Of a stretch of 64,000 nucleotides of DNA, positions 17,696 through 26,289 are shown one piece after another. Below the pieces are notes generated by a model, which saw only the letters and a list, made by a program, of their open reading frames with translations, was not told where the DNA came from and did no database searches. The stretch's first letter is position 1, and each line of letters opens with the position of its first letter. The stretch comes from Methylorubrum extorquens. GTDB taxonomy: Bacteria; Pseudomonadota; Alphaproteobacteria; Rhizobiales; Beijerinckiaceae. The DNA lies in assembly GCF_024169925.1 (NCBI RefSeq), contig NZ_JALJXF010000001.1, forward strand, positions 4,470,001 through 4,534,000, in the 5' to 3' direction. The position numbers were made by a program, and so were the translations under genes.

Positions 17696-18847
17696 TCATC
17701 GCTCGGGCGTCGCGGCGCTTTTCGAAGCTTCGGCGGAAGGTGCGGGGTCGAGCCCGCGGCGGACCAGGCGGGTCAGGGGCCGCTCCACCAGCCGGTGGAC
17801 GAGGAGCGCGGCCGGCAGGGTCAGCGCGACCATCACGACGAGGCTCGGCCAGGGTCCGAGCAAGGGGGCAAGCAAGGGTGCGAGGCCGGTGCGCAGCAGC
17901 CCCTCGCGGGCCGCCCGCAGAACGAACGGGTGGATCAGGTAGAGGGCGTAGGAGGCGTCCCCCAACCGTTCGGCCGCGACGAGAAACCAGTCGGCGATCC
18001 CGCCACGCACGGCCTCGGGCCGGTCCCGGCCGAGGACCGCCGCCGCCACGAGGAAAGCGGCGGGCAGGCCCCAGGCGAGCAAGCGCAGCACCGGCTCGAC
18101 CGGCGCCGCGGCAAGCCCGAACAGCCCCGCCGCGGCGAGCGCGATCCGAACCCCTGAACCCAGGCGCACCCCCTCGGCCCGCAGGAGCGCGAGCCCGGCA
18201 CCGAGGGCGAATTCGAGCACGATCGGATCGGACCAGAAGGCGAGGGGGACCGGCGGCGCGGGCACCACCCGCCCGACGAGAACGAGAAGCACCAGGGCGC
18301 CGACGAGCCACGCCACCGCCCCGCGCCGCGAGAAGCCGAGGCCGAGGGCGAAGAGGGCGTAGAAGGCCATTTCGTAGTTCAGGGTCCAGCCCAGGCCGTA
18401 GAGCGGCAGCACCGCCCCGTCGGACCGGGCCATCGGCCAGAACAGGAACGAGGCGAGGGTGCGGGCGAGGTCCGGGGGACCGCCCTCGCCGCTGAGCAGG
18501 GTCGGCGCCGCGAGACCCAGAGCGAGGTAGAGCCCGGTCACCCCCCAGTAGAGCGGGACGAGGCGGGCGATGCGGTGGGCGGCAAAGCGGCTCCGCGCTC
18601 CGGGGCGTCCGTAGAGCGGTGCCGCCGCATGGACGATGATGAAGCCGGAGATAACGAAGAAGATGTCGACGCCCGCTGGCCAGGGCAGTCCGTGGCGCGG
18701 GACGAAGTCAATTCCCATGCGCCCGGCCAGGGCCGCAGCCTCGTTCTGCGCGTGGTGAACGACCACCATCAGCGCCGCCAGGGCACGCAGCCCCTGCACG
18801 AGGACCAGTTTTCCCCGGATGGGATCGGGATGAAAAAGCTTATTCAA
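17696..18847 (-). CDS. Acyltransferase-3 family membrane protein (OafA/YrhL type)
   Basis: This 383-residue protein has about ten hydrophobic segments. The N-terminal block VQGLRALAALMVVVHH carries the conserved histidine, and FAAHRIARLVPLYW carries the conserved Arg of the family. The family acetylates or acylates extracellular glycans in the inner membrane. The substrate cannot be told from sequence. No glycan-synthesis genes are adjacent. Confidence 0.88.
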   Translation of the reverse strand: MNKLFHPDPIRGKLVLVQGLRALAALMVVVHHAQNEAAALAGRMGIDFVPRHGLPWPAGVDIFFVISGFIIVHAAAPLYGRPGARSRFAAHRIARLVPLYWGVTGLYLALGLAAPTLLSGEGGPPDLARTLASFLFWPMARSDGAVLPLYGLGWTLNYEMAFYALFALGLGFSRRGAVAWLVGALVLLVLVGRVVPAPPVPLAFWSDPIVLEFALGAGLALLRAEGVRLGSGVRIALAAAGLFGLAAAPVEPVLRLLAWGLPAAFLVAAAVLGRDRPEAVRGGIADWFLVAAERLGDASYALYLIHPFVLRAAREGLLRTGLAPLLAPLLGPWPSLVVMVALTLPAALLVHRLVERPLTRLVRRGLDPAPSAEASKSAATPER

Positions 18848-18969
18848 ATTTCGGGAACCAGCGTGGAAGGTCGTCGTTGTCGCGTCGAAGTGATCTTCAC
18901 GGCCTTGATCGGTCCAACCGGTTTCTGAGGCCAGTTCGTATGTCGAAAATCCGATATTTGAGGTTTAGT

Positions 18970-19680
18970 ATGCTGAAGAAATACGCTGCTGCGTCCGCTC
19001 TCGTCGTCGCCATGGCGACCCCCGCCTTCGCCCAGGTCGGGGGCGATTTCCGCCTCGACGCCATGCAGGCAAATGCTTTCGAGATCCAGTCCGCCCAGAT
19101 CGCGCTTCAGAAGAGCCGTAACCCGTCGGTGCGGGCCTATGCCCGCGAAGCGCTGCGTGACCATCAGGCCGCCAACGTCGCCCTGGCCGGCGGCGAGCGC
19201 AACTACATGGCCGCCCGTCAGGCCGGCCCCGGCGGTCTCGTTGGCGGCTTGGTCGAGGCTCCGCTCGCCATCGCCGGCGGTGCGGTCGGCGCGGCCACGG
19301 GCGTGGCGACCGGCGTGGTCGGCGGCACCCTGCAGGGCGGCCCGGTCGGCGCGATCGAGGGCGCGGGTACCGGCCTGAGCCGTGGTGCCGCCGCCGGCGC
19401 ACGGGCCTTCGACGTCGACACTACCGCGGGCACCACCGTGGTTCAGCCGAACCCGCAGCAGCAGCAGATTCTGGCCGAGCTGAACGCCACCCCGCCCGGC
19501 GCCCGCTTCGACCGGCTCTACGGCCAGCAGCAGGTGATGACGCACCAGATGTCGATCAGCATGGCGCAGTCCTACGCCCAGTCCGGCCCGAACCCGGCCC
19601 TGCGCAACTACGCCCAGCAGGCCCTGCCGGTGTTCCAGCAGCACTACGCCCACGCTCAGCGTCTTCCCGGCGCTCGCTAA
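18970..19680 (+). CDS. Exported DUF4142 protein with glycine-rich insert
   Basis: The 236-residue protein has a signal peptide (MLKKYAAASALVVAMATPAFAQ). The mature part shows DUF4142 helices split in two: DFRLDAMQANAFEIQSAQIAL through LRDHQAAN, and later ARFDRLYGQQQVMTHQM through LRNYAQQALPVFQQHY. Between them (about residues 75-145) lies a Gly/Ala/Val-rich run like a glycine-zipper membrane segment. A GAGG ribosome site favours the ATG at 18970 over one at 18940. The family is periplasmic and of unknown role. Confidence 0.8.
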   Translation: MLKKYAAASALVVAMATPAFAQVGGDFRLDAMQANAFEIQSAQIALQKSRNPSVRAYAREALRDHQAANVALAGGERNYMAARQAGPGGLVGGLVEAPLAIAGGAVGAATGVATGVVGGTLQGGPVGAIEGAGTGLSRGAAAGARAFDVDTTAGTTVVQPNPQQQQILAELNATPPGARFDRLYGQQQVMTHQMSISMAQSYAQSGPNPALRNYAQQALPVFQQHYAHAQRLPGAR

Positions 19681-19717
19681 GGCGGCCCATCGCACCCCAG
19701 CCTGATGCGAATCGCGA

Positions 19718-19751
19718 GAAGCGGCGGACCTTCGGGTCCGCCGCTTCTTTT
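19718..19751 (+). terminator. Intrinsic terminator of the DUF4142 gene
   Basis: GAAGCGGCGGACC pairs perfectly with GGTCCGCCGCTTC across a TTCG tetraloop, followed by TTTT. Confidence 0.85.
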
Positions 19752-20172
19752 CGTTGTGGGCCGGTCGCGGGCAGCGGGCGATACGGGGCCCGCTCGATCG
19801 CACGAGACAGCGCATCGCGCGGGCGCCCGAGAAGACGCCCCATCGTGCCGGCACGGCGGGACCGCTGAAGTCCGGATCCGCACGCATGCCAAATCCAGGC
19901 TGAACCCTTCGAGATCGCGGAATTGGGCCGCGATGGGTATCTCTGCTCAAGCGCCGCGCCGGCCAACCGATACGGTTTTCCACCCGAGACTTCGGTGGCG
20001 TCTTCGCCATTGCGAAGCGAAGCCGCGGCAATCCGAGCCCCGTACGATCCGGGGCGATCGCGCCCTGGATCGCTTCGGCTCCGCCACGCAACGACGGACG
20101 AAAGTGAAACCGGAGCGATCAACCGGAACCCGTCTCGAAGCGGATCGACCGGGTTCGGTAACGATCCGACAT
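19752..20172. other. Gene-free stretch with dispersed repeat, copy B
   Basis: No gene is supported. Bases 19898-19971 contain CCCTTCG, CTCAAGCGCCGCGC and CCGATACG in the order found at 11806-11875. The rest is rich in imperfect GATCC-containing palindromes (20050-20170). Confidence 0.45.
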
Positions 20173-20209
20173 GAAAACGGCGCCCCCGATCAGTGATCGG
20201 AGGCGCCGT
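20173..20209 (-). terminator. Intrinsic terminator of the carbonic anhydrase gene
   Basis: Read on the minus strand, ACGGCGCC with CCGATCA pairs with TGATCGG and GGCGCCGT (one bulge on each arm), followed by TTTTC. Confidence 0.75.
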
Positions 20210-20247
20210 GTGTTTGCTGGATCCAAGACTTCGGAAAGACGGGCTGT

Positions 20248-20934
20248 TTAAGCCGCGGTGCAGCCGATCAGGGCGGAGGCCGCGAGCGTCTGGCCGTCGC
20301 GGGAGACCACGGATTCGAATTCGCCGGTCTTCGGGTCGCGGATGCGCAGCTCACCCGTCTCGATGCCGAAATGCGCGCCGTGCAGCTGCAGCTTGCCCGC
20401 CTCGACCGCCTCGCGGATAAAGTCGAAGGTCATCAGGTTTTCGAGGCTCTGCCCGATCATCGTGTATTCGAGGCGGGTGAGGTAGCCCTCCTTGTCCTTG
20501 CTGTCGCCAGCGTCGGCAAGCGTCTTCGTCGCCGGCTGAACCAGCGAGACCCAGCGGCCGATGAAGTTACCCGAGGAGAGCGGATCGGCGCCAAGGCCGG
20601 CCGCCTTGATGCCGCCGCAGGTCGCATGGCCGAGCACGACGATGTGCTTCACCTTCAGCGCCTGCACCGCGAACTCGATCGCCGAGGAGGTGCCGTGGTA
20701 GCCGCCGTCCCGCTCGGCGGGCGGCACGATGTTGGCCACGTTGCGGATCGTGAAGATCTGGCCGGGACCGGTATCGAAGATCACCTCCGGGGCGACGCGG
20801 CTGTCGCAGCAGCCGATCAGCAGCACCTCGGGCTCCTGGCCTTCCTTGCCGAGCGTCTCGTACTTGCGCCGCTCGTTCGGCAGCCGCTCGCCGAGGAAGC
20901 TGCGGTAACCGTCGGTCAGAACCTGAGGAAACAT
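20248..20934 (-). CDS. Beta-class carbonic anhydrase
   Basis: This 228-residue zinc enzyme interconverts CO2 and bicarbonate in the cytoplasm. Zinc and active-site residues are C42, D44 and R46 in GCCDSRV, then H103 and C106 in GHATCGG. The length and the FTIRNVANIV block fit the plant/bacterial type. The ATG at 20934 has an AAAGGA ribosome site; another in-frame ATG lies 18 bases upstream. The gene is monocistronic with its own terminator. In a one-carbon organism it would supply bicarbonate to carboxylases, but that is inference. Confidence 0.93.
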   Translation of the reverse strand: MFPQVLTDGYRSFLGERLPNERRKYETLGKEGQEPEVLLIGCCDSRVAPEVIFDTGPGQIFTIRNVANIVPPAERDGGYHGTSSAIEFAVQALKVKHIVVLGHATCGGIKAAGLGADPLSSGNFIGRWVSLVQPATKTLADAGDSKDKEGYLTRLEYTMIGQSLENLMTFDFIREAVEAGKLQLHGAHFGIETGELRIRDPKTGEFESVVSRDGQTLAASALIGCTAA

Positions 20935-21157
20935 GGGCGGTTGTCCTTTCATCGTTGCTGTTGTGGTGACGCGCTTACCAAACGATCTGACCCGCCGAAT
21001 CCATCCCCTCCGGCGGCTGCGCTTGCGCACATGGCGCGCGTAAAAGCCGGGAAAATTGGATGGGAGCCGATCCGTGCCGTCGCCGGACGGGTGCGCGCGG
21101 CCCCCGCGCGTCGGCACGCTCGGCGCAGGGTGCGACCGGCATGCCGTGGGCGGCGGC

Positions 21158-21682
21158 TCAGGCGTCCCGCCAGTTGAGGCGGACGGGCTGGTCCGGAACG
21201 TCGCCGGCGGCGATTTGTTGCGCCAGCGCGGCCAATCCCGCGGGTTCGACGCGCTCGGCCGAGGCCGCGAGTTCCTCCAGCACCCACCAGCGGGTGCCGC
21301 GCACGGGATTGTCCTCGGTCTCGGCGAGCTGGCTCGTATCGACGGCATCGCTCGCGAGCCGGACCACGAAGTAACGCTCGCGGGCAAAGCGGGCGTTGCG
21401 GAACAGGTGGAACGGCCCGTCGCAGACGGCGACGCAGGGTCCGAGGTCCACGTCCGCGACGCCGATCTCCTCCGAGAGTTCGCGTCGGCACGCCTCCTCG
21501 TGGCTCTCGCCCGGCTCCAGCCCGCCGCCGGGCATGAACCAGAAGCCGCGGTCCTCGGGGTTGGCCGGATCGATCGGGCGTACCGCCTCGTACTCGATCA
21601 GGAGGAGGCGGTTCGAAGGATCGAAGACCAGGGCGCGGGCGATGTCGCGCCCCGGCGGATCCGCGTCGGGGTGGTCGGTCAC
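21158..21682 (-). CDS. NUDIX hydrolase
   Basis: This 174-residue protein begins at GTG with ARALVFDPSNRLLLIEYE. The NUDIX box is complete: G-GLEPGE-SHEEACR-REL-SEE-IGV, fitting Gx5Ex7REUxEExGU, with FMPGGG just before it. It hydrolyses a nucleoside diphosphate linked to some group X; the substrate is unknown. The start lies five bases after the stop of the DUF429 gene, so the two are translated from one message. Confidence 0.85.
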   Translation of the reverse strand: MTDHPDADPPGRDIARALVFDPSNRLLLIEYEAVRPIDPANPEDRGFWFMPGGGLEPGESHEEACRRELSEEIGVADVDLGPCVAVCDGPFHLFRNARFARERYFVVRLASDAVDTSQLAETEDNPVRGTRWWVLEELAASAERVEPAGLAALAQQIAAGDVPDQPVRLNWRDA

Positions 21683-21687
21683 GGGGC

Positions 21688-22437
21688 TCAATTCCTCATG
21701 GGCAGGGGCGCGGGCGCCCAGATCACGATCGGCAGGCCATAGCTGTCGCGCTCGATCGCGTTGGGAAGCGGTTCGGCGCGGTCTTCGGCGATGTCGCGGG
21801 CGACGACGACGGCGGCCATGGCGTCGAGATGGTCGTCGGCGCCGACCCCTGGGGGCGACGGGGAACCGACCATCGCCTCGGACAGCCCGGCGGCGGTCAG
21901 GAGGGCCCGGCGCGCGGCAAGACCCTCGGCACGGGCCGGGCCCTTCTTGCCGGCCCCGAGACGCCGCTCGCCGTTGAGGCGGAAGAAGGCGACCTCCGGA
22001 TGCACCTCGTGCAGGCGCGTTACGAGATCGGGCCGCGCGCGCAGGAGTTCGTCGGCCTCCCGCACATAGCGCAGGATGTTCCAGCACTGGATCGAGGGGG
22101 CGAAGGGCGGCTCCGAATGCACCCGCGACAGGGCCTTGGCCTCGTCGTAGCTCCCGGCATAGACCGCCGCGCGGGCCGGCACCGGAAAGACGCTGGAACG
22201 CCCCGCCCCGAGAAAGGCCCGCGCCGCCCGGTCGGCGGAGCGTCCTCCGCCGCTCACCCGATCGGGCAGGCCGATCGGCACGTCGATGCCGACGCAGACC
22301 GGCGCCTCCGGCCCGTCGAGCAGGTCGATCACCCGCGGGAAGCGGGCGCAGCGCCAGCGCGCCGGATCGTCGAGGTCGAGCAGGACGCCCGCCCAGGCCC
22401 CCCGGCACCCATCCAGCCCCGCCACCCAGCGCGTCAT
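21688..22437 (-). CDS. DUF429 family protein (predicted RNase H-like fold)
   Basis: This 249-residue protein starts MTRWVAGLDGCRGAWAGVLLDL, the family N-terminus with a conserved Asp. GIDVPIGLPD, the conserved RAARAFLGAGRSSVFPVPAR block and VHPEVAFFRLNG follow, with an acidic DDHLDAMAA near the C-terminus. DUF429 proteins are predicted nucleases but the activity is not established. A GAGG ribosome site supports the start. Divergent from dut across 80 bp and in operon with the NUDIX gene. Confidence 0.85.
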   Translation of the reverse strand: MTRWVAGLDGCRGAWAGVLLDLDDPARWRCARFPRVIDLLDGPEAPVCVGIDVPIGLPDRVSGGGRSADRAARAFLGAGRSSVFPVPARAAVYAGSYDEAKALSRVHSEPPFAPSIQCWNILRYVREADELLRARPDLVTRLHEVHPEVAFFRLNGERRLGAGKKGPARAEGLAARRALLTAAGLSEAMVGSPSPPGVGADDHLDAMAAVVVARDIAEDRAEPLPNAIERDSYGLPIVIWAPAPLPMRN

Positions 22438-22517
22438 CGCCTCACCCCGATTGCCCCACGCCACCGCTTCGGAGAAAGGTCTTTCCGCAGTCCTGCGCGG
22501 CCGTCGAGAAGAACCCT

Positions 22518-23024
22518 TTGTCACAATCCCCTTCGAAGGTCGGCCTTCACATTCTCGATCCGCGGCTCACCGGGTGGGGCTTCCCCCTCTGGGGAAGTGC
22601 GGCCGCCGCAGGGCTCGATCTGCATGCCTGCCTTGATGCTCCCCTGGTGCTGGAGCCGCAGGCGCCGCCGGCGCTGATCCCGGCCGGCTTCTCGCTGCGG
22701 ATCGGCGAATCCGACTGGTGCGGCTTGGTGTTCGCCCGCTCCGGCCTCGGGCACCGTGAGGGCTTGGTGCTCGGCAACGGCACCGGCGTGATTGATGCCG
22801 ATTACGAGGGGCCGCTCCTGATCTCAGCCTGGAACCGCAACCCGCCGGGCAGCGGCGCGGCGATCCGGATCGAGCCGGGGGATCGCATCGCGCAGCTCGT
22901 CTTCACCCGCGTCCTGCGGCCGGATTTCGAGATCTGCGACGACGCGCCGGAGGCGAACAAGCAGGGGAGCAGCGAGCAAGGGGCCAGGGGACAGGGCGGC
23001 TTCGGCTCGACGGGCCGGCGCTGA
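22518..23024 (+). CDS. dut: dUTP diphosphatase (dUTPase)
   Basis: This trimeric dUTPase-fold enzyme (168 residues) removes dUTP. The five family motifs can be followed: AAGLDLHA, ARSGLG, GNGTGVIDADYEGPL with the catalytic Asp, GDRIAQLVF, and a C-terminal GFGSTG lid. The start is TTG; no in-frame ATG precedes motif 1. A DCD-type deaminase is less likely because motif 3 matches dUTPase. The stretch before the last motif is Gln/Gly-rich and longer than usual. Confidence 0.88.
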   Translation: MSQSPSKVGLHILDPRLTGWGFPLWGSAAAAGLDLHACLDAPLVLEPQAPPALIPAGFSLRIGESDWCGLVFARSGLGHREGLVLGNGTGVIDADYEGPLLISAWNRNPPGSGAAIRIEPGDRIAQLVFTRVLRPDFEICDDAPEANKQGSSEQGARGQGGFGSTGRR

Positions 23025-23206
23025 GGGCCGGCGCAATCACCGGAACCCACACCGGCGAGGATTTTCGGTGAATTTCAGTACAAGCTTGGCCATTCGAAGC
23101 TCAACCCATCGGCCGGACAAGCTTGTGCGAGAGAAACGACACCGGAACGATTGAACTCTTTTGTCCGCATCCCGTTGGTTCTCCGCATCCACCTGCGAGA
23201 CGAACC

Positions 23207-23407
23207 ATGGCCGCCCCCCACGACATCCTCGGTTTCTTCGAGCACCGCACCGACGGCGCCTGGATCTGTGTGAAACCCTTCACCCTCAACACCCGATCGA
23301 CCCAGGTCGATATCCGGCGCGGGATGCGCTTCGAGTACGGCCGGCGCGTCGGCGGCCTCGACCTTGCGGAGTATCTCGAACAGCTCGGCTCGCAATTCGG
23401 CTCCTGA
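23207..23407 (+). CDS. Small protein of unknown function
   Basis: This 66-residue protein begins MAAPHDILGFFEHRTDGAWICVKPFTLN and ends LAEYLEQLGSQFGS. The composition is mixed alpha/beta with no signal or membrane segment. The frame is open 28 codons further upstream, but composition becomes protein-like only from this ATG. No family is recognised. Next to dut, with a separate 180-bp leader. Confidence 0.6.
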   Translation: MAAPHDILGFFEHRTDGAWICVKPFTLNTRSTQVDIRRGMRFEYGRRVGGLDLAEYLEQLGSQFGS

Positions 23408-23629
23408 CGGCTCATTCCAGGGTCTGAAAGCGTTCGGCCGGGCATCCGGACTTGCGTCAGAATCGGCGCGGGTGGGCATCTCGCGCGCGGCCTGTCCTTG
23501 TTTTCAGCGTTCTTTCACCGACTAAGAGCTTGTGTGTGGAACGGCTCGCACAGTTCCGCTTTGAGGACCGGATGACCGGACTCGCAAGCTTTCGAAGCAG
23601 CCGGAGTCGAAGCTCAGGTACTGACGACG

Positions 23630-24253
23630 ATGCCCGCCGCCACGGCCCAGATTCTTCCGTCGTCCGGCGAAGCCCCGCCGACGACGCGTGACCGGATCGT
23701 GGAGGCGGCGGCCCGCTCGTTCCAAGACATCGGCTATCAGAAAACCACGGTCGCCGACATCGCCCGCACCCTCAAGATGAGTCCAGCCAACGTCTACCGC
23801 TTCTTCGAATCGAAGAAGGCGATCAACGAGGCGGTGGTCGAGCAACTGACGGGCGAGATCGAGGCAATGATCGCAGTGATCGCCGACGCGCCGAAGCTCG
23901 ACGCGCCCGAGCGGCTGACCCGGATCGTGACCGCGCTCCACGACGATTGCCGCCGCCGCTTCGAGGCGCATCCGCGCCTCCACGAAATGGTCGAGGCCGC
24001 GATGAGCGAGAGCTGGGGCGTCTGCCAAGCGCATGTGGATCGCATCGGCGCGGTGCTGGCGCGGGTGGTGGCTGACGGAGCGCGCGAAGGCGCCTTCACC
24101 GTCGCCGATCCGAGGAGCGCGGCAGCCTGCCTCCAGGCCGGGATCACCCGCTACTGCCACCCGATGCTGGTGGGCCGCCAGCCCAACACGATCGAACCGC
24201 CGCTGCCGGTGATGATCGCCTTCCTGCTCGGCGCCCTGCGGCCGGGCGGCTGA
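23630..24253 (+). CDS. TetR family transcriptional regulator
   Basis: The 207-residue protein has a helix-turn-helix at about 20-65: TRDRIVEAAARSFQDIGYQKTTVADIAR and MSPANVYRFFESKKA, the classic TetR pattern. A C-terminal ligand-binding helical domain of the small-regulator type follows. The target and ligand are unknown. Genes around it are transcribed convergently (DUF1330, pyrF), so its regulon is probably elsewhere. Confidence 0.88.
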   Translation: MPAATAQILPSSGEAPPTTRDRIVEAAARSFQDIGYQKTTVADIARTLKMSPANVYRFFESKKAINEAVVEQLTGEIEAMIAVIADAPKLDAPERLTRIVTALHDDCRRRFEAHPRLHEMVEAAMSESWGVCQAHVDRIGAVLARVVADGAREGAFTVADPRSAAACLQAGITRYCHPMLVGRQPNTIEPPLPVMIAFLLGALRPGG

Positions 24254-24272
24254 AGCCGCCCGACGCGAGGAT

Positions 24273-24617
24273 TCACTCCGAAGCGGTGCCCGGCGTCGGC
24301 GACGGCTCAGAGACGACGGGCTGCGGGCCGTCATACCCTTCGATCACCAGGATGTCGGCCTCGGCACCCCCCTTCTGCAGGGCACGGGCGGATTGGTAGA
24401 GGTCGGAGTTCCAGCAGGCGAGGGCATCGTCGTAGCTCGGGAACTCGACGATGACGTTGCGCGCCCGCGCCTGCCCCGCCACCACTTCGAAGGTGCCGCC
24501 GCGCACGAGGAAGCGCCCGCCGAACCGGGCGAAGGCGGCGCCGTTGGCGGTCGCATAGGCCTTGTAGGCCTCCGCGTCGCTCACATCGACCCGCACGATC
24601 CAGAAGCCCTTGGCCAT
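24273..24617 (-). CDS. DUF1330 family protein
   Basis: This 114-residue protein of the dimeric ferredoxin-like (ABM) fold begins MAKGFWIVRVDVSDAEAYKAY. FARFGGRFLVRGG and VIVEFPSYDDALACWNSDLYQ are the family core. The function is unknown. It starts two bases after the pyrF stop on the same strand and is almost certainly co-transcribed. A Pro/Ser/Thr-rich tail of about 20 residues is extra to the domain. Confidence 0.85.
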   Translation of the reverse strand: MAKGFWIVRVDVSDAEAYKAYATANGAAFARFGGRFLVRGGTFEVVAGQARARNVIVEFPSYDDALACWNSDLYQSARALQKGGAEADILVIEGYDGPQPVVSEPSPTPGTASE

Positions 24618-24619
24618 GT

Positions 24620-25318
24620 CTAAGCGTCCTCCATCTCAGCAACGATTCTCTGCGCGACCGCGCGGGGGTCGTCGGCTCCGGTGATCGGGCGTCCGACCAC
24701 GACATGGTCGATGCCCGCAGCCCGCGCCTGCCCCGGCGTCATCACCCGCTTCTGGTCACCCGCCTCCGCGCCGGCCGGGCGGATGCCGGGCGTCACGATC
24801 AGCCCCGACGGGCCGATTTTTCCGCGCACCGCCGCGGCTTCCACTGCCGAGCAGACGATCCCGTCGATGCCGATCTGCGCCGCCTGCTCCGCACGGCGCG
24901 CCACGAGGTCGGCGACGGGGAGCGTGTAGCAGGCTTCCGCCGCGTCGGCGTCATCGTAGGAGGTCAGCACGGTGACGGCGAGGATTTTCAGGCCCAGGCC
25001 CCGTCCGCGCACGGCCGCGCGCATGGTCTGCGGATAGGCGTGCACGGTGAGGAAGGTCGCGCCCAGGGCGGAGGCCGAGCGCACCCCCTCCTCGACGGTG
25101 TTGCCGATGTCGTGGAGCTTGAGATCGAGGAAGGTCTTCTTGCCGCTCTTCGCCAGCCGCGCGGCGAAATCGAGCCCGCCCGCATAGGCCAGCCGGTAGC
25201 CGATCTTGTAGAAGGTCGCCGCGTCGCCGATGCGCGCGACGAGCCGCTCCGCCGCCGCCACGTCGGGCAGGTCGAGGGCGACGATCAAGCGGTCGCGAGG
25301 GTCGGCACTCTCCGGCAT
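24620..25318 (-). CDS. pyrF: Orotidine 5'-phosphate decarboxylase
   Basis: This 232-residue TIM-barrel enzyme makes UMP, the last step of pyrimidine synthesis. [10 protein letters not shown] opens the barrel. The catalytic block is [13 protein letters not shown] (Asp-Lys-His-Asp). Phosphate-binding segments [10 protein letters not shown] and [14 protein letters not shown] close the protein. Length and motifs are typical. The ATG at 25318 gives the normal N-terminus. DUF1330 follows in the operon. Confidence 0.95.
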   Translation of the reverse strand: MPESADPRDRLIVALDLPDVAAAERLVARIGDAATFYKIGYRLAYAGGLDFAARLAKSGKKTFLDLKLHDIGNTVEEGVRSASALGATFLTVHAYPQTMRAAVRGRGLGLKILAVTVLTSYDDADAAEACYTLPVADLVARRAEQAAQIGIDGIVCSAVEAAAVRGKIGPSGLIVTPGIRPAGAEAGDQKRVMTPGQARAAGIDHVVVGRPITGADDPRAVAQRIVAEMEDA

Positions 25319-25534
25319 CGGGCTCTCGTTCGTGGATTGAAGCGCCGGCAGCGATCCTCCCAAGGAGGGTCGCCTGTCAACGCCGGAGCTGCCGGATCGC
25401 AGGCTGGGCTCCCGCCTTCGCGGCGGCATCGTGCGTTGCGGCCATGCCGAGCCCGTGGCATGCTTGTCCCGTGTCGTCCTGATCGCCCGACGATCTCGCG
25501 AGCATCGAGGGCCGCCGCGCGAGATCGGTCATTG

Positions 25535-26287
25535 ATGGAAAAGAGCAGAACGGGCGAGTTCACCGGATACCGCACCGATGCTCAACGCGAGCGGGACCGG
25601 CGGTTCAAGGACATTGCCCTGGGCGTCCTCGATGACAGCGGGCCGAACTGGTCGATCCACACCCTGTCGGTGATGAAGCGCAACACGATCGCCCGCGTCC
25701 TCTATTATCACGATCTCTACCAGAAATGCCTGTCCGTGCCGGGCGTCATCTGCGAGTTCGGCGTCCATTGGGGGGCAGGCCTGTCCACGCTGCTCAACCT
25801 GCGCAGCCTCCTCGAACCCTACAATCATTCCCGCCACATCGTGGGCTTCGACACGTTCGAGGGATTCGCAGGCGCGGATGCGCGGGACGGCGAGGCGCGC
25901 GCGGGCGACTATGCCTCGCGGGCGGACTTCGCGAGCAGCCTCGCCGAGATCCTGGCCTATCACGAGTCGATTGCGCCCTTCCCCGAGGTCCGGAAGCACA
26001 GCCTCGTCCAGGGCGATGTGGTGGAGACGGTGCCGGTCTGGTTGGAGGAGAATCCGCATGCCGCGATCGCGCTCGCGATCTTCGACATGGATCTCTACGC
26101 GCCCACGAAGATCACGCTGGAGCGGATTCTCGACCGGATGCCCAGGGGTGCCATCCTGGTCTTCGATGAATTCAATTGCCCGTTCTTCCCAGGCGAGACC
26201 CAGGCCGTCCAGGACGTCTTGGGCATCCGGAACCTGCGGCTGCAGCGCCACCCCCTGCAGACCTATTGTGCCTTCTGCGAGCTGTGA
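25535..26287 (+). CDS. TylF/MycF-like SAM-dependent O-methyltransferase
   Basis: This 250-residue protein has the nucleotide-binding segment VICEFGVHWGAGLSTLLNL, HIVGFDTFEGFAG, and LAIFDMDLYAPTKITLE with a later FDEFN, placed as the metal-binding acids of the macrocin O-methyltransferase (TylF) family. The family methylates sugar hydroxyls in natural products or surface glycans, and many chromosomal members are of unknown use. It is followed two bases later by a PhyH-like oxygenase, so the pair is one cassette. Codon use here is less GC-rich at third positions than in neighbouring genes. Confidence 0.78.
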   Translation: MEKSRTGEFTGYRTDAQRERDRRFKDIALGVLDDSGPNWSIHTLSVMKRNTIARVLYYHDLYQKCLSVPGVICEFGVHWGAGLSTLLNLRSLLEPYNHSRHIVGFDTFEGFAGADARDGEARAGDYASRADFASSLAEILAYHESIAPFPEVRKHSLVQGDVVETVPVWLEENPHAAIALAIFDMDLYAPTKITLERILDRMPRGAILVFDEFNCPFFPGETQAVQDVLGIRNLRLQRHPLQTYCAFCEL

Positions 26288-26289
26288 CG

